Positions 47,595 to 56,745 are shown, counted from the first letter of the stretch. The stretch is 64,000 nucleotides of DNA from Caulobacteraceae bacterium (GCA_947475735.1 CANJLQ010000006.1:124001-188000), one strand, 5' to 3'. Translations and numbers: made by a program. Notes: generated by a model from the sequence alone, not told the origin.

Positions 47595-48127
47595 AGGGGG
47601 TACTCCCGTTCCAGGTCGTAGTGGCTGCCCACCTCGCTCAGGACGCTGGAATACAGACCGAAGCGGTCGATGCGGATCGGCGGGCTGGCCAGCAGATTGT
47701 GGTTGGTCACCCAGGCCCCGACGCGGGCAGGATCGGTCTGGGTCTTCAGATAGGCCAGGGTGACGTGGGGCCGATACGCCCGGGGCTCGATGCGGATGCC
47801 GGCGCGCTCGGCGGCGGCGCGGCAGCGGGCGGCCAGCACGGTCAGCCGCTCGTTGGGCTGGACGCCCGCCCAGACCGCGTGGCTTCGCCAGGCGTCGCCG
47901 AACGCGCCGACGCCCTTCAAGGCGATCTCGAAGGCCCCGCCCGGAATGCGCGACAGCTCGGCGGCCAGATCGTCGGCGCGGCGTTCGTCGACCTCGCCAT
48001 AGAAGGCCAAGGTGACATGCAGCTGCTCGGCCGTGCGCCAGCGCGCCCCAGGCAGGCCGCTCTGGCGCCGCGCCAGGGTCTCGGCCACGTCGAACGGGAT
48101 AGGCAGGGCGGTGAACAGCCGGAGCAT
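47591..48127 (-). CDS. thpR: RNA 2',3'-cyclic phosphodiesterase
   Basis: ThpR opens 2',3'-cyclic phosphates at RNA ends (2H phosphoesterase). The 178-residue product has the two HxTx motifs, HVTLAFYGEVDE near residue 37 and HVTLAYLKTQTD near residue 124, in the expected spacing. It starts LRLFTALPIPFDVAETLA, typical of the family. The downstream acetyltransferase gene overlaps by 4 nt. The divergent Bax1-like gene begins about 150 nt away. Confidence 0.93.
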   Translation of the reverse strand: MLRLFTALPIPFDVAETLARRQSGLPGARWRTAEQLHVTLAFYGEVDERRADDLAAELSRIPGGAFEIALKGVGAFGDAWRSHAVWAGVQPNERLTVLAARCRAAAERAGIRIEPRAYRPHVTLAYLKTQTDPARVGAWVTNHNLLASPPIRIDRFGLYSSVLSEVGSHYDLEREYPL

Positions 48128-48193
48128 GCGTCAGGTGGTAGCGGCCCGGCGCATTCGGCGAAAGGCCATGGAACCCCTGCGGCGTCCATTCCC

Positions 48194-48252
48194 TTGCGTC
48201 AGAGACGAGCCTGCACGATATTACATGTTACGCGCCGGGGCCTGTCGCCCCG
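48194..48252 (+). promoter_or_regulatory. Promoter and leader hairpin of the Bax1-like gene
   Basis: TTGCGT (48194-48199) and GATATT (48217-48222) are 17 nt apart. A 6-bp hairpin CGGGGC/GCCCCG (48236-48241 with 48247-48252) follows in the leader. The same -10 hexamer and spacing occur at rdgB. Confidence 0.5.
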
Positions 48253-48277
48253 ATGCCTTTTGGAGACACATCTCGCG

Positions 48278-49027
48278 ATGAGCGATTTCAGAAACGGTTT
48301 CTCGACCCCGGCGACCGCCCCGGCCGATATGGCCGTGGACGCCGGACTGCGCAGCTTCATGCTGGGCGTCTACAACAAGCTGGCCCTGGGCCTCGCCGTC
48401 GCGGGCGCCCTGGCCTATGTCACCGGCAACGTTCCGGCGGTGCAGGCGCTGTTCTTCGGCGTCACGCCGGACGGCCGCGTCGGTCTGACGGTCCTGGGCA
48501 TGATCGTCCAGTTCCTGCCGATCGTTCTGCTGTTCGGCTCGATGTTCTTCATGAAGAATCCGACCGCGCGCGGCGTGAACATGCTGTACTGGGCCGTGGT
48601 GGCCTCGATCGGCGCGGGCCTGGGCATCGTCTTCCTGCGCTACACCGGCGGATCGCTGGCCTCGACTTTCTTCGTGACGGCGGCGGCCTTCGGTGCCCTG
48701 TCGCTGGTCGGCTACACCACCAAGAAGGACCTGACCGCCATGGGGTCGTTCCTGATCATGGGCGTGATCGGCCTGATCATCGCCTCGATCGTCAACATCT
48801 TCCTGCAGTCGGGCACCCTGTACCTGATCATTTCGGGTCTGGGCGTGCTGATCTTCGCGGGGCTGATCGCCTATGACACCCAGCGGCTGAAGATGACCTA
48901 CTACGCTCTGGGCGGCGACCGGGCGGCGATGGGCGTGGCGACGGGCTTCGGTGCCCTCAGCCTGTTCATCAACTTCGTGAACCTGTTCCAGTTCCTGCTG
49001 GCCTTCATGGGCGGCAACCGGGAGTAG
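48278..49027 (+). CDS. Bax inhibitor-1 / YbhL family membrane protein
   Basis: A 249-residue integral inner-membrane protein with seven hydrophobic segments, the layout of the Bax1-I/TMBIM family (E. coli YbhL, YccA). Segments run near residues 34-54, 69-89, 100-120, 125-145, 155-180, 183-203 and 222-242. The motif LIAYDTQRLK near residue 200 is a family hallmark and contains the Asp of the proposed pH-sensing pair. Some relatives leak calcium or modulate FtsH; the role here is not shown. A strong terminator follows. Confidence 0.92.
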   Translation: MSDFRNGFSTPATAPADMAVDAGLRSFMLGVYNKLALGLAVAGALAYVTGNVPAVQALFFGVTPDGRVGLTVLGMIVQFLPIVLLFGSMFFMKNPTARGVNMLYWAVVASIGAGLGIVFLRYTGGSLASTFFVTAAAFGALSLVGYTTKKDLTAMGSFLIMGVIGLIIASIVNIFLQSGTLYLIISGLGVLIFAGLIAYDTQRLKMTYYALGGDRAAMGVATGFGALSLFINFVNLFQFLLAFMGGNRE

Positions 49028-49053
49028 GCTTGGCCACACGCTGATCTGATTGG

Positions 49054-49080
49054 GGCCCCGGTGGAAACGCCGGGGCCTTT
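49054..49080 (+). terminator. Rho-independent terminator after the Bax1-like gene
   Basis: GGCCCCGG (49054-49061) pairs with CCGGGGCC (49070-49077), 8-nt loop, then TTT. Confidence 0.82.
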
Positions 49081-49147
49081 CTCGTGGTCGGTGTCTGGTG
49101 ATGGGTGGTTGAAGCGGGGGATCACCAGTCACGAACCACCAATCACC

Positions 49148-49483
49148 CTACTCCACGACCTGAAACCGACGGCTGTCGAAGACCCTCAGCACCTGAGGCA
49201 GTTCCCGCCCGCGCCGCAGGACCTGGCCGCCCTCGCCGATCACGGCCCACTGACCCTGCCGGGCCTGCAGCGCGGGCCGCTTCTCGATCCGATAGGCCGG
49301 CGCGTCGCCCGATCGGCGGAAGACGGCGAACTCGGCCGCCTCCTTGCCTCCGAGGATCGCATAGTCGCGCCACTCCCCCTGGGCCACCATCCGGCCGTAG
49401 ACGCGCAGGATCGGATCCAGTTCGCGCCGGTCGAAGAACACCGACGCAGGCGCGCCGTTCGGAGGCGGGGAATCCAGGCTCAT
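49148..49483 (-). CDS. DUF2794 domain protein
   Basis: A 111-residue protein starting MSLDSPPPNGAP. The conserved portion FFDRRELDPILRVYGRMVAQGEWRDYAI, then AVFRRSGDAPAYRIEKRPAL and LRRGRELPQVLRVFDSRRF, matches DUF2794, a small alphaproteobacterial family of unknown function. The frame stays open to 49561 but family similarity starts here. It lies antisense between the Bax1-like gene and the purH leader. Confidence 0.82.
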   Translation of the reverse strand: MSLDSPPPNGAPASVFFDRRELDPILRVYGRMVAQGEWRDYAILGGKEAAEFAVFRRSGDAPAYRIEKRPALQARQGQWAVIGEGGQVLRRGRELPQVLRVFDSRRFQVVE

Positions 49484-49596
49484 CGGTCCCAATCTAGGCC
49501 GCCCGGCGGCAAACGCCAGCAGGGCCGGGGCGACCTGCGGCGGTAAAAACCGACCCGACACGAAATGGCCGCGTTTCCGTCTTTCGGCGAACAGAA

Positions 49597-49768
49597 GCGG
49601 GCGCGAGAAACCGAGCGTCGGCCTGACGGAGTTCGGACGCGTCCCGGATCCTGAACAGCCCCCCCAGCCCCCCTGGATGTTTCCATCAAGGGCTTCGCCG
49701 GGCCGACGCTTCCTCCAAAGCGAGACGCCCGCCCGCCCTCCTCCCCCTCCCGGCGCGGCGGGCGTTTT
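49597..49768 (+). ncRNA. Structured purH leader or small RNA with its own terminator
   Basis: This lies in the 365-nt gap before purH. AGCGTCGGCC (49614-49623) pairs perfectly with GGCCGACGCT (49701-49710), closing an 80-nt domain that holds several small hairpins. Downstream, ACGCCCGCC (49725-49733) pairs with GGCGGGCGT (49757-49765), followed by TTTT, an intrinsic terminator about 80 nt before the purH ATG. The left terminator arm can instead pair with GCGGGCG at 49597-49603. This mutually exclusive arrangement fits a riboswitch or attenuator; a stand-alone small RNA (for example 6S-like) is the alternative. I could not match it to the ZTP/pfl consensus. Confidence 0.5.
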
Positions 49769-49848
49769 GCTGTCCGGGGCCGAGGTGACGGATCGGCGCG
49801 GGGGATGCTAAGGGCCGCGCGCCCTCCCCAGCCCTCCGGATCACGCCC

Positions 49849-51468
49849 ATGCCCGCCGCCCCCGCCTTTCCGCCCGTGCCCGACGCCGTCCGTCCGGTCC
49901 GGGCCCTGATCTCCCTGTCCGACAAGGCTGGGCTGGAAGCGGCGGCGCGCGCCCTGCATGACGCGGGCGTGGAGCTGGTCTCGACCGGGGGGACGCGGGC
50001 CGCGATCGCGGCCTACGGCCTGCCGGTGAAGGACGTCGCCGATCTGACCGGCTTTCCGGAGATGATGGACGGGCGGGTCAAGACCCTGCACCCGGTGGTC
50101 CACGGCGGCCTGCTGGGCGTGCGCGACGCCGCCGAGCACAAGGCGGCGATGGAGGCACACGGCATCGGCCCGATCGATATCGTCTGGATCGATCTGTATC
50201 CGTTCGAATCAACGATTGCCGCCAATCCTGGAAAGGGGGCCGGCGACTTCGCCTCGGCGGTCGAGAACATCGACATCGGCGGCCCGGCCATGATCCGCTC
50301 GGGCGCCAAGAACCACGGCTATGTCGCTGTCGCGGTCGATGCGGCCTCCATCGGTGAGATCGTGGACGCGGTGAAGGCGGACGGGGCGACCTCTCTGGCG
50401 CTTCGGAAACGTCTGGCGGCGCGGGCGTTCGCGCGGACCGCCGCCTATGATGCGGCCGTGTCAGGCTGGTTCGCCGGGCAGGTCGAGGATGCGGCGCCCG
50501 CGCGCAAGTCGGTGGCGGGCACCCTGGCCCAGACGCTGCGCTATGGCGAGAACCCTCACCAGACGGGGGCCTTCTATCGCACGGGCGAGGCGCGGCCCGG
50601 CGTCGCCCAGGCCGAGCAGGTCCAGGGCAAGGAACTGGGCTACAACAACATCGCCGACGCGGACGCGGCCTATGAGCTGGTGGCCGAGTTCGAGGCCCCG
50701 GCCTGCGTCATCGTCAAGCACGCCAATCCGTGCGGCGTGGCGGTGGGGCGCGATCTGGCGGAGGCCTACAGCCGCGCGCTCGAGTGCGACGCGGTCTCGG
50801 CCTTCGGCGGGGTGATCGCCGTCAATCGTGGACTCACGGGCGCCGACGCCCGGGCCATCACCGACATCTTCACCGAGGTGGTGATCGCGCCCGGCGCGGA
50901 CGACGAGGCGCGCGCTGTGTTCGCGGCCAAGAAGAACCTGCGGCTGCTGCTGACCGACGGCCTGCCCGATCCGCTGGCGGCCGGCGAGGTGTTCCGCTCG
51001 GTGGGGGGCGGCTTCCTGGTGCAGTCGAGGGACGTCAGCCGCATTCGGCCCGAGGACCTCAAGATCGTCACGCGGCGCCAGCCCACGCCGCAGGAGATCG
51101 AGGACATGCTGTTCGCCTTCACCGTGGCCAAGCACGTCAAGTCCAACGCCATCGTCTACGCCAAGGACGGCCAGACGGCGGGCATCGGCGCGGGACAGAT
51201 GAACCGCAGGGACAGCGCCCGTATCGCCGCCATTCGGGCGCGCGAGGCCGGCGAGGCCAAGGGGCTGGCGCACTCGCTGGCGCAGGGGTCGGCGTGCGCG
51301 TCCGAAGCCTTCTTCCCCTTCGCCGACGGCCTGATCGAGGCGGCGCAGGCGGGGGCGACGGCGATCATCCAGCCCGGCGGGTCGATCCGGGACGACGAGG
51401 TGATCGCGGCGGCCGACGCGCTGAACCTTGCGATGGCCTTTACGGGCGTGCGGGTGTTCCGCCACTAA
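49849..51468 (+). CDS. purH: Bifunctional AICAR transformylase/IMP cyclohydrolase
   Basis: PurH carries out the last two steps of IMP synthesis. The 539-residue product has the cyclohydrolase (MGS-like) domain first ([65 protein letters not shown]), then the transformylase with [57 protein letters not shown] and [23 protein letters not shown] structured leader with a terminator precedes it. dapF is convergent, with a 6-nt gap. Confidence 0.98.
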   Translation: MPAAPAFPPVPDAVRPVRALISLSDKAGLEAAARALHDAGVELVSTGGTRAAIAAYGLPVKDVADLTGFPEMMDGRVKTLHPVVHGGLLGVRDAAEHKAAMEAHGIGPIDIVWIDLYPFESTIAANPGKGAGDFASAVENIDIGGPAMIRSGAKNHGYVAVAVDAASIGEIVDAVKADGATSLALRKRLAARAFARTAAYDAAVSGWFAGQVEDAAPARKSVAGTLAQTLRYGENPHQTGAFYRTGEARPGVAQAEQVQGKELGYNNIADADAAYELVAEFEAPACVIVKHANPCGVAVGRDLAEAYSRALECDAVSAFGGVIAVNRGLTGADARAITDIFTEVVIAPGADDEARAVFAAKKNLRLLLTDGLPDPLAAGEVFRSVGGGFLVQSRDVSRIRPEDLKIVTRRQPTPQEIEDMLFAFTVAKHVKSNAIVYAKDGQTAGIGAGQMNRRDSARIAAIRAREAGEAKGLAHSLAQGSACASEAFFPFADGLIEAAQAGATAIIQPGGSIRDDEVIAAADALNLAMAFTGVRVFRH

Positions 51469-51474
51469 ACCGGA

Positions 51475-52308
51475 TCAATCCGCCAGCATCCCCGTCCGTT
51501 CGACCTCTACGGGGCCGGTCATGAGGACGTGGCCGGTGGTTTCGTCCCAGTGGATGTCGAGTTCGCCGCCATCGACCACGACCGTGGCGCCGCGTCCGGT
51601 CAGGCCCCGGCGGTGGGCGGCGACCAGGGCGGCGCAGGCACCGGTGCCGCACGCCTTGGTCAGGCCCGCGCCGCGCTCCCAGACGCGCAGCCGGATGCGG
51701 TCGGGGCCCAGCACATGGGCGAAGCCGACGTTGACGCCCTCGGGGAACAGGGGGTGGTGCTCGATCAGGGAGCCGGAGCCGCGCACGAAGCCATCGTCCA
51801 GCCGGTCGGTGAAGAAGACGACATGGGGATTGCCCATCGAGACCGCGCCGGGCGTGTGGATCAGCGGCGCGTCGATCGGGCCGATCTGAAGCTCGATGCC
51901 GCGGGTGTCCATCTCTTCGGACAATGGGATTTCGGTCCAGTTCAACCGGGGCGCGCCCATGTCGACGGTGATCCGGTCCGGGCCGGCGCGGCGGGCGACC
52001 GTCGGGCCGCCCAGGGTGTCGATGGTGACGCTGTCGGCCCCGTTCGCCTGCATCAGCATCCAGCCGACGCAGCGGAGTGCATTGCCGCAGGTCTCGACCG
52101 CCCCGCCGTCGGCGTTCCAGACGCGCATGAAGGCGTCGGCCTTGTCGGAGGGCTCGATGGCGATTAGCTGATCGAAGCCTTGGCCGGTCGCCCGATCCGA
52201 CAGGGCGCGAACCGCGTCCGGGCCGGGGGCATAGGGGCGCGACAGGGCGTCGACGACGACGAAGTCGTTGCCGCAGCCGTTCATCTTGACGAAGGGACGC
52301 CCGCTCAT
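51475..52308 (-). CDS. dapF: Diaminopimelate epimerase
   Basis: DapF converts LL- to meso-diaminopimelate for lysine and peptidoglycan. The 277-residue product starts MSGRPFVKMNGCGNDFVVVDA. The catalytic Cys pair is visible in ETCGNALRC near residue 73 and KACGTGACAALVAAHRRG near residue 220. FMRVWNADGGAVE and MGNPHVVFF are also conserved. A further ATG three codons upstream is possible. It is divergent from the K+ channel gene, with 57 nt between the starts. Confidence 0.96.
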   Translation of the reverse strand: MSGRPFVKMNGCGNDFVVVDALSRPYAPGPDAVRALSDRATGQGFDQLIAIEPSDKADAFMRVWNADGGAVETCGNALRCVGWMLMQANGADSVTIDTLGGPTVARRAGPDRITVDMGAPRLNWTEIPLSEEMDTRGIELQIGPIDAPLIHTPGAVSMGNPHVVFFTDRLDDGFVRGSGSLIEHHPLFPEGVNVGFAHVLGPDRIRLRVWERGAGLTKACGTGACAALVAAHRRGLTGRGATVVVDGGELDIHWDETTGHVLMTGPVEVERTGMLAD

Positions 52309-52365
52309 GCGCGGCATATAGGGCCCGGCGGTTCCGAACGCGAGCGACGCGCGTTAGGACAGCCG

Positions 52366-53181
52366 ATGGCCACGACCGACGCGACCCCTGACAAGACCGG
52401 TACCGACCGGGGCGGCCTGAGGCTGCGAGCCCGGCTGAGGGCGCTGTACCACGGGGGGTCGCAGACGGCGGTCCGATTCCGGCTGGCCGTCCTGTTCGTC
52501 GATGTCCTGATCATCGCCTTCTTCATCGCCGCGCCCCTGCTGCGCGACCAGCCGCTGGCCTTCTATGTGATCGACTATGTGATCGCCGCGGTCCTGGCGG
52601 CCGATCTGGCCGCGCGGGCCTGGTGCTATTCGGACGCAAAGGACTGGCTGAGGAAACCCATCGTCTGGGTCGATCTGTTCATCCTGCTGACCCTGCTGTT
52701 CCCGGCCTGGCTGTTCAACCTGGGCTTCCTGCGGGTGGTCCGGCTGTGGACCCTGATCAACTCGGACTTCTTCTGGCGCACGGTCGGGCGGCGGTATGAC
52801 GACACCCGGGTCGAGGAAATCACCAAGGCGCTGACGGCCCTGATCACCTTCGTCTTCGTTGCGACCGGCTTTGTCTACACGGCGTTCCTGGGCAAGACCG
52901 AGGGGTTATCGGGGTGGATCGACGCCCTGTACTTCACCGTCACCAGCCTGACGACGACGGGATATGGCGACATCCTGCTGCCTGGAGCGTGGGGGCGGAT
53001 CGTGTCGATCGTCATCATGCTCGCGGGGGTGACGCTGTTTGTGCGGCTGGGCCAGACCCTGCTGCGGCCGCATAAGGTCCGCTATCCATGCGAACGATGT
53101 GGGCTGCAGGTCCACGATCCCGACGCGGTCCACTGCAAGGCGTGCGGCGACATTCTTTGCATCCCCGACGAGGGACGCTAA
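52366..53181 (+). CDS. Voltage-gated-type K+ channel with C-terminal zinc ribbon
   Basis: A 271-residue inner-membrane protein. Four hydrophobic segments form a voltage-sensor-like domain (about residues 38-170), with RVVRLWTL as a modest S4 (two or three Arg). The pore follows with the selectivity filter in TVTSLTTTGYGDI near residue 200, then S6 (IVSIVIMLAGVTLFVRLGQTLL). The last 40 residues carry CERC and CKAC pairs (C-x2-C...C-x2-C), a zinc ribbon, in place of the usual RCK domain. A redox- or metal-sensing gate is one possibility, but not shown. Confidence 0.88.
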   Translation: MATTDATPDKTGTDRGGLRLRARLRALYHGGSQTAVRFRLAVLFVDVLIIAFFIAAPLLRDQPLAFYVIDYVIAAVLAADLAARAWCYSDAKDWLRKPIVWVDLFILLTLLFPAWLFNLGFLRVVRLWTLINSDFFWRTVGRRYDDTRVEEITKALTALITFVFVATGFVYTAFLGKTEGLSGWIDALYFTVTSLTTTGYGDILLPGAWGRIVSIVIMLAGVTLFVRLGQTLLRPHKVRYPCERCGLQVHDPDAVHCKACGDILCIPDEGR

Positions 53182-53202
53182 TTTCGGTCACCGCGGAGCA
53201 CG

Positions 53203-53229
53203 AAAAAGCCCGCCGGGTCGCGGCGGGCT
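53203..53229 (-). terminator. Rho-independent terminator after the entericidin gene
   Basis: On the minus strand AGCCCGCCG (53221-53229) and CGGCGGGCT (53207-53215) form a 9-bp stem with a 5-nt loop, followed by a run of five T. Confidence 0.85.
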
Positions 53230-53258
53230 CTCGAGGTCGATCGGCCGAAGCCGAAGGA

Positions 53259-53396
53259 TCAGTTCTTGGCCTCTTCCGCGCCCGAGGTGACGGCGCCGCC
53301 GACGGCCTGGACGTCGCGTCCGACGCCGGCGACGGTGTTGCAGGCCGACACGGCCAAGGCGGCGGCGATCAGGGACAGGGTGACGATCTTCTTCAT
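53259..53396 (-). CDS. Entericidin A/B-family small lipoprotein
   Basis: A 45-residue product starting MKKIVTLSLIAAALAVSACNTVAGVG. A hydrophobic segment is followed by the lipobox VSAC with the acylated Cys at residue 19. The rest matches entericidin-type peptides: NTVAGVGRDVQAVGGAVTSGAEEA. Entericidins are small outer-membrane lipoproteins that accumulate in stress or stationary phase; the toxin/antidote model comes from E. coli EcnA/EcnB. GGAG lies 11 nt before the ATG. A strong terminator follows, so it is monocistronic. Confidence 0.88.
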   Translation of the reverse strand: MKKIVTLSLIAAALAVSACNTVAGVGRDVQAVGGAVTSGAEEAKN

Positions 53397-53488
53397 GGGG
53401 AAACTCCGAATGGCGAAGCTTTTGAAACACCAAGCTTGACCACAGGTTCCATCGCCAATGTCGCTCTCGATCTGCTAGGTGCCCGCCC

Positions 53489-55165
53489 ATGACCGAACCG
53501 CGCCGACAGCCCCCCGGAACCGCCGCCCGCCGCCTGGTGGAAACCCTCGCCGTCAACGGCGTCACGCGCGTCTTCTGCGTGCCGGGCGAGAGCTATCTGG
53601 CGGTGCTGGATGCCCTGGTGGATCACCCCGAGATCGAGGTGGTGACGTGCCGGCACGAGGCCGGGGCCGCCAATATGGCCGAGGCCTATGGCAAGCTAAC
53701 CGGGCGGCCGGGCGTCTGCATGGTCACGCGTGGCCCGGGGGCGACGCACGCCTCCATCGGGGTGCATACGGCGCATCAGGATTCGACCCCGATGATCCTG
53801 TTCGTCGGCCAGATCGCCCTGGCGGACCGGGGGCGCGGGGCGTTTCAGGAGGTCGATTATCGCGAGGTGTTCGGCGGCCTGGCCAAATGGGCGACGGAGA
53901 TCGAGAGCCCCGAGCGAACCGTCGAGATCGTCGAGCGCGCTTTCGCCACGGCCTTGCAGGGGCGGATGGGGCCGGTGGTGATCGGCCTGCCCGAGGACCT
54001 GCTGCACGCGGACGGCGGGCCGGAACCGGCGCGGGCCGTGATCCCGGCGAAGGCAGGGCTGGACCGGGCCTTCCTCGCTGATCTGGGAACGCGGCTGGCG
54101 ACAGCCGAGCGTCCGCTGCTGGTGCTGGGCGGGTCGGGCTGGACGGATGAAGCCGCCGCCGCCATCGGCGACTGGTCCGAGCGGCTGGGCCTGCCCGTCG
54201 CCCTGTCGTTCCGGCGAAAGGACATCCTGTCGAACGGACGGTCTAACTATGCCGGGGATTTGGGTCTCGGGTGCAATCCCGAGCTGATGAAAAGGGCGCG
54301 CGACGCCGACCTGCTGATCGCCGTGGGGGCGCGGCTGGGCGAGAACCCGACCCAGGGCTACACCCTGTTCGACCGGGCCCATACGGCCAGGCATCTGGTG
54401 CATATCCACCCGGGGGCCGAGGAACTGGGCCGGGTGTGGCCGACGCTGAGCAGCGCCGTGGCGGACAACAGCCTGGCGGCCCAGGCCCTGGCGACGCTGG
54501 AGCCTGGACGGACCTGGCACGATCAGGCCAAGGCCGCGCACGACCACTATCAGGCTTTCTCGACGCCTGTGGCCGTGACCGGCGCGGTCAACATGGCCGA
54601 GTGCATGGCGCATCTGGGCGAGGCCCTGCCGGCAGACGCCATCGTGACCAATGGCGCGGGCAACTTCGCGGCCTGGCTGCATCGGTTCTATCGGCACAGG
54701 GCCTGCCGCACCCAGCTGGCCCCGACGTCGGGGGCCATGGGTTACGGCTATCCGGCGGCGATCGCGGCCAAGTCGCTGCATCCGGACCGCGAGGTGATCT
54801 GCGTGGCGGGCGACGGCGACTTCCTGATGACCGGCCAGGAACTGGCCACGGCGGTCCAGCACAGCATCAACGTCGTCGTCATCGTGGTCGACAACGGCAC
54901 CTATGGCACCATCCGCATGCACCAGGAGGGGCACTACCCGGGCCGGGTGGTGGCGACGGACCTGAGGAACCCCGACTTCGTCGCCTATGCGAAGGCGTTC
55001 GGAGCGTTCGGCGTGCGGTGCGAGCGGACCGAGGACTTTCCCGAGGCTCTGAAGGCGGCGCGCGAGGCGGCGGGGGCGGGCGGCGTGCCGGCGCTGGTGC
55101 ATCTGATCACCTCGGCCGAGGACATCGCGCCGAACCGGACCATCACGGGGCTGCGCAAGGGCTGA
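53489..55165 (+). CDS. ThDP-dependent enzyme, acetolactate synthase-like
   Basis: A 558-residue protein with the three-domain thiamine-diphosphate fold. The N-terminal domain has GVTRVFCVPGESYLAVLDAL and CRHEAGAANMAEAYGKLTGRPGVCMVTRGPGATHA with the catalytic Glu. The C-terminal domain has PTSGAMGYGYPAAIAAKSL and the cofactor motif GDGDFLMTGQELATAVQ through DNGTYGTIRMHQ. Relatives include acetolactate synthase, glyoxylate carboligase and oxalyl-CoA decarboxylase. With no ilvN regulatory subunit next to it, it is probably not the biosynthetic IlvB. Substrate unresolved. Confidence 0.85.
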   Translation: MTEPRRQPPGTAARRLVETLAVNGVTRVFCVPGESYLAVLDALVDHPEIEVVTCRHEAGAANMAEAYGKLTGRPGVCMVTRGPGATHASIGVHTAHQDSTPMILFVGQIALADRGRGAFQEVDYREVFGGLAKWATEIESPERTVEIVERAFATALQGRMGPVVIGLPEDLLHADGGPEPARAVIPAKAGLDRAFLADLGTRLATAERPLLVLGGSGWTDEAAAAIGDWSERLGLPVALSFRRKDILSNGRSNYAGDLGLGCNPELMKRARDADLLIAVGARLGENPTQGYTLFDRAHTARHLVHIHPGAEELGRVWPTLSSAVADNSLAAQALATLEPGRTWHDQAKAAHDHYQAFSTPVAVTGAVNMAECMAHLGEALPADAIVTNGAGNFAAWLHRFYRHRACRTQLAPTSGAMGYGYPAAIAAKSLHPDREVICVAGDGDFLMTGQELATAVQHSINVVVIVVDNGTYGTIRMHQEGHYPGRVVATDLRNPDFVAYAKAFGAFGVRCERTEDFPEALKAAREAAGAGGVPALVHLITSAEDIAPNRTITGLRKG

Positions 55166-55969
55166 TCAGCCCCCGTCGGCGACGGCGCGGATGATGAGGG
55201 CCGACGACGGCCGACCCTGAAGGCCCTGATCGCCGGCGATGGCGATGACCAGAGTGCCGTCCGAGAACCGGACCGAGCCACGGCTCGCCTCCTGGATCTG
55301 GATGCGACGGAGCGTGCCAACCCGGTCTCTGACGGTCGCCGAGCGCGACATCCGCAGAATGGCCTCGGTGACGACGGAGATCGTTTCGGCCACCACCGGC
55401 TCCAGACCCGGGCGGTCCAGCTCGACATCGACCACCACCAGATGCCCAAGCGCCGCGCTCATCCGGCCGCTCTGCTGGATCGAATAGGTGATCAGCTGTG
55501 TCGGAGTGACGGCCGGAAGATTCAGCGGCGCGGCCCCACCGGTCAGTGTCGCGGGAGAGCCGTTCGGTGCCCGGGTCGTATAGAGCGTCAGGCCTCCCGA
55601 GGGTGTTAGCCGGAGGATCTGGGAGCCGGCGTCATTGCGGTAGATGATGTCGCCCCGGGGAGCCGGCGTAGTCCTGAGCACCCAGGTCTCGGTGCGACGC
55701 TCGAAGCGGAACAGAGGCCGGGCTCCCGTCGCGTCGAAGATGAAGGCTTCGCCGGTCTCCGCTTCATAACGGCCCGAGCTGGGATGGCCCGGCCGCGACG
55801 GCCGCACCGCGATGGCGCGGCTCTGCTCGGCCTGGGCGTTGCCACGGATCTGGACCTCGGCGACCGCGGGCGGGGCGAGCACGCTCAGCAACGCCAGGGC
55901 GGCGGCGGCGAACGCCGTCACCGGCGGGAGCGGCGTCTTCGCCCTCTCGACCTTCTGCCCTGAAATCAT
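55166..55969 (-). CDS. Exported protein, probably DUF4908
   Basis: A 267-residue protein with an N-terminal signal (PVTAFAAAALALLSVLAPPAVAEVQ) and no membrane anchor. The body is beta-rich: FIFDATGARPLFRFERRTETWVLRTTPAPRGDIIYRNDAGSQILRL, and a C-terminal module ending RGSVRFSDGTLVIAIAGDQGLQGRPSSALIIRAV. I think it belongs to DUF4908, found mainly in Caulobacterales, but this is a weak recollection. No function is known. Its stop abuts that of the convergent ThDP enzyme gene with no gap. Confidence 0.65.
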   Translation of the reverse strand: MISGQKVERAKTPLPPVTAFAAAALALLSVLAPPAVAEVQIRGNAQAEQSRAIAVRPSRPGHPSSGRYEAETGEAFIFDATGARPLFRFERRTETWVLRTTPAPRGDIIYRNDAGSQILRLTPSGGLTLYTTRAPNGSPATLTGGAAPLNLPAVTPTQLITYSIQQSGRMSAALGHLVVVDVELDRPGLEPVVAETISVVTEAILRMSRSATVRDRVGTLRRIQIQEASRGSVRFSDGTLVIAIAGDQGLQGRPSSALIIRAVADGG

Positions 55970-56019
55970 GGCTGAAACCGATGATCCTCAGGCGGGGCGG
56001 ATTTTGGGCAGACGGGCCG

Positions 56020-56745
56020 TCAGCCGACCAGATACTGACCGCCGTTCAGCGACAGGGTGCAGCCTGTGACATATCCGGCACGCTCGCCGGCCAGCCAGGA
56101 CACCATGTCGGCGATTTCCTCGCCCTTGCCCAGGCGACCGACGGGGATCTGGGCGATGATGGAATCCAGCACCTTCTGGTCCATGGCGCCGACCATCTCG
56201 GTGTCGATATAGCCCGGCGCGATACAGTTGACGGTGACGCCTTTCCTCGCGTTTTCAAGGGCCAGGGCCTTGGTGAAGCCGATCATCCCCGCCTTGGCGG
56301 CCGAATAGTTGGCCTGACCGATCTGGCCCTTCTGGCCGTTGATCGAGGAGATGTTGACGATCCTGCCGAAGCCCCGGTCGCGCATGCCGTTGATCACCTG
56401 CCGTGTCATGTTGAACACGCTGTCCATGTTGACGCGGATGACGTCGGACCACTGGTCGTGGCTCATCTTGTGAAAGAAGCCGTCGCGGGTGATGCCGGCG
56501 TTGTTGATCAGGGTGTCGATGGGCCCCAGCGCCGCCTCGACCTCGGCGACGGCGCGCTCGCAGTCCTCGAACGAGCCGACGTTGCCCTTGACCACCATGA
56601 CGCCCAGTTCGCGGGCCGTGGCCTCTGCGGCGTCGGCGTTGCCGGAATAGCCGGCGGCGACGGCCATGCCGTCTTCCTTCAACCGCTGAACGATCGCCTT
56701 GCCGATGCCCCGGGTGCCCCCGGTGACCAGTGCCACACGCGCCAT
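56020..56745 (-). CDS. phbB: Acetoacetyl-CoA reductase (PHB synthesis)
   Basis: PhbB reduces acetoacetyl-CoA to (R)-3-hydroxybutyryl-CoA with NADPH for polyhydroxybutyrate. The 241-residue short-chain dehydrogenase starts MARVALVTGGTRGIGKAIVQRL. It has NNAGITRDGFFHKM near residue 87, the catalytic triad in ISSINGQKGQIGQANYSAAKAG (Ser, Tyr, Lys), and PGYIDTEMV. The product ends SLNGGQYLVG, as PhaB/PhbB proteins do. The frame extends 165 nt upstream but the conserved start is this ATG. A phasin gene lies elsewhere in the window. Confidence 0.92.
   Translation of the reverse strand: MARVALVTGGTRGIGKAIVQRLKEDGMAVAAGYSGNADAAEATARELGVMVVKGNVGSFEDCERAVAEVEAALGPIDTLINNAGITRDGFFHKMSHDQWSDVIRVNMDSVFNMTRQVINGMRDRGFGRIVNISSINGQKGQIGQANYSAAKAGMIGFTKALALENARKGVTVNCIAPGYIDTEMVGAMDQKVLDSIIAQIPVGRLGKGEEIADMVSWLAGERAGYVTGCTLSLNGGQYLVG

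Noticed and set aside
52321..52360. Another copy of the 40-nt repeat before the K+ channel gene
   Set aside because: It contains GCGAGCGAC and GCGTTAG, but the arms do not pair and the register is wrong.
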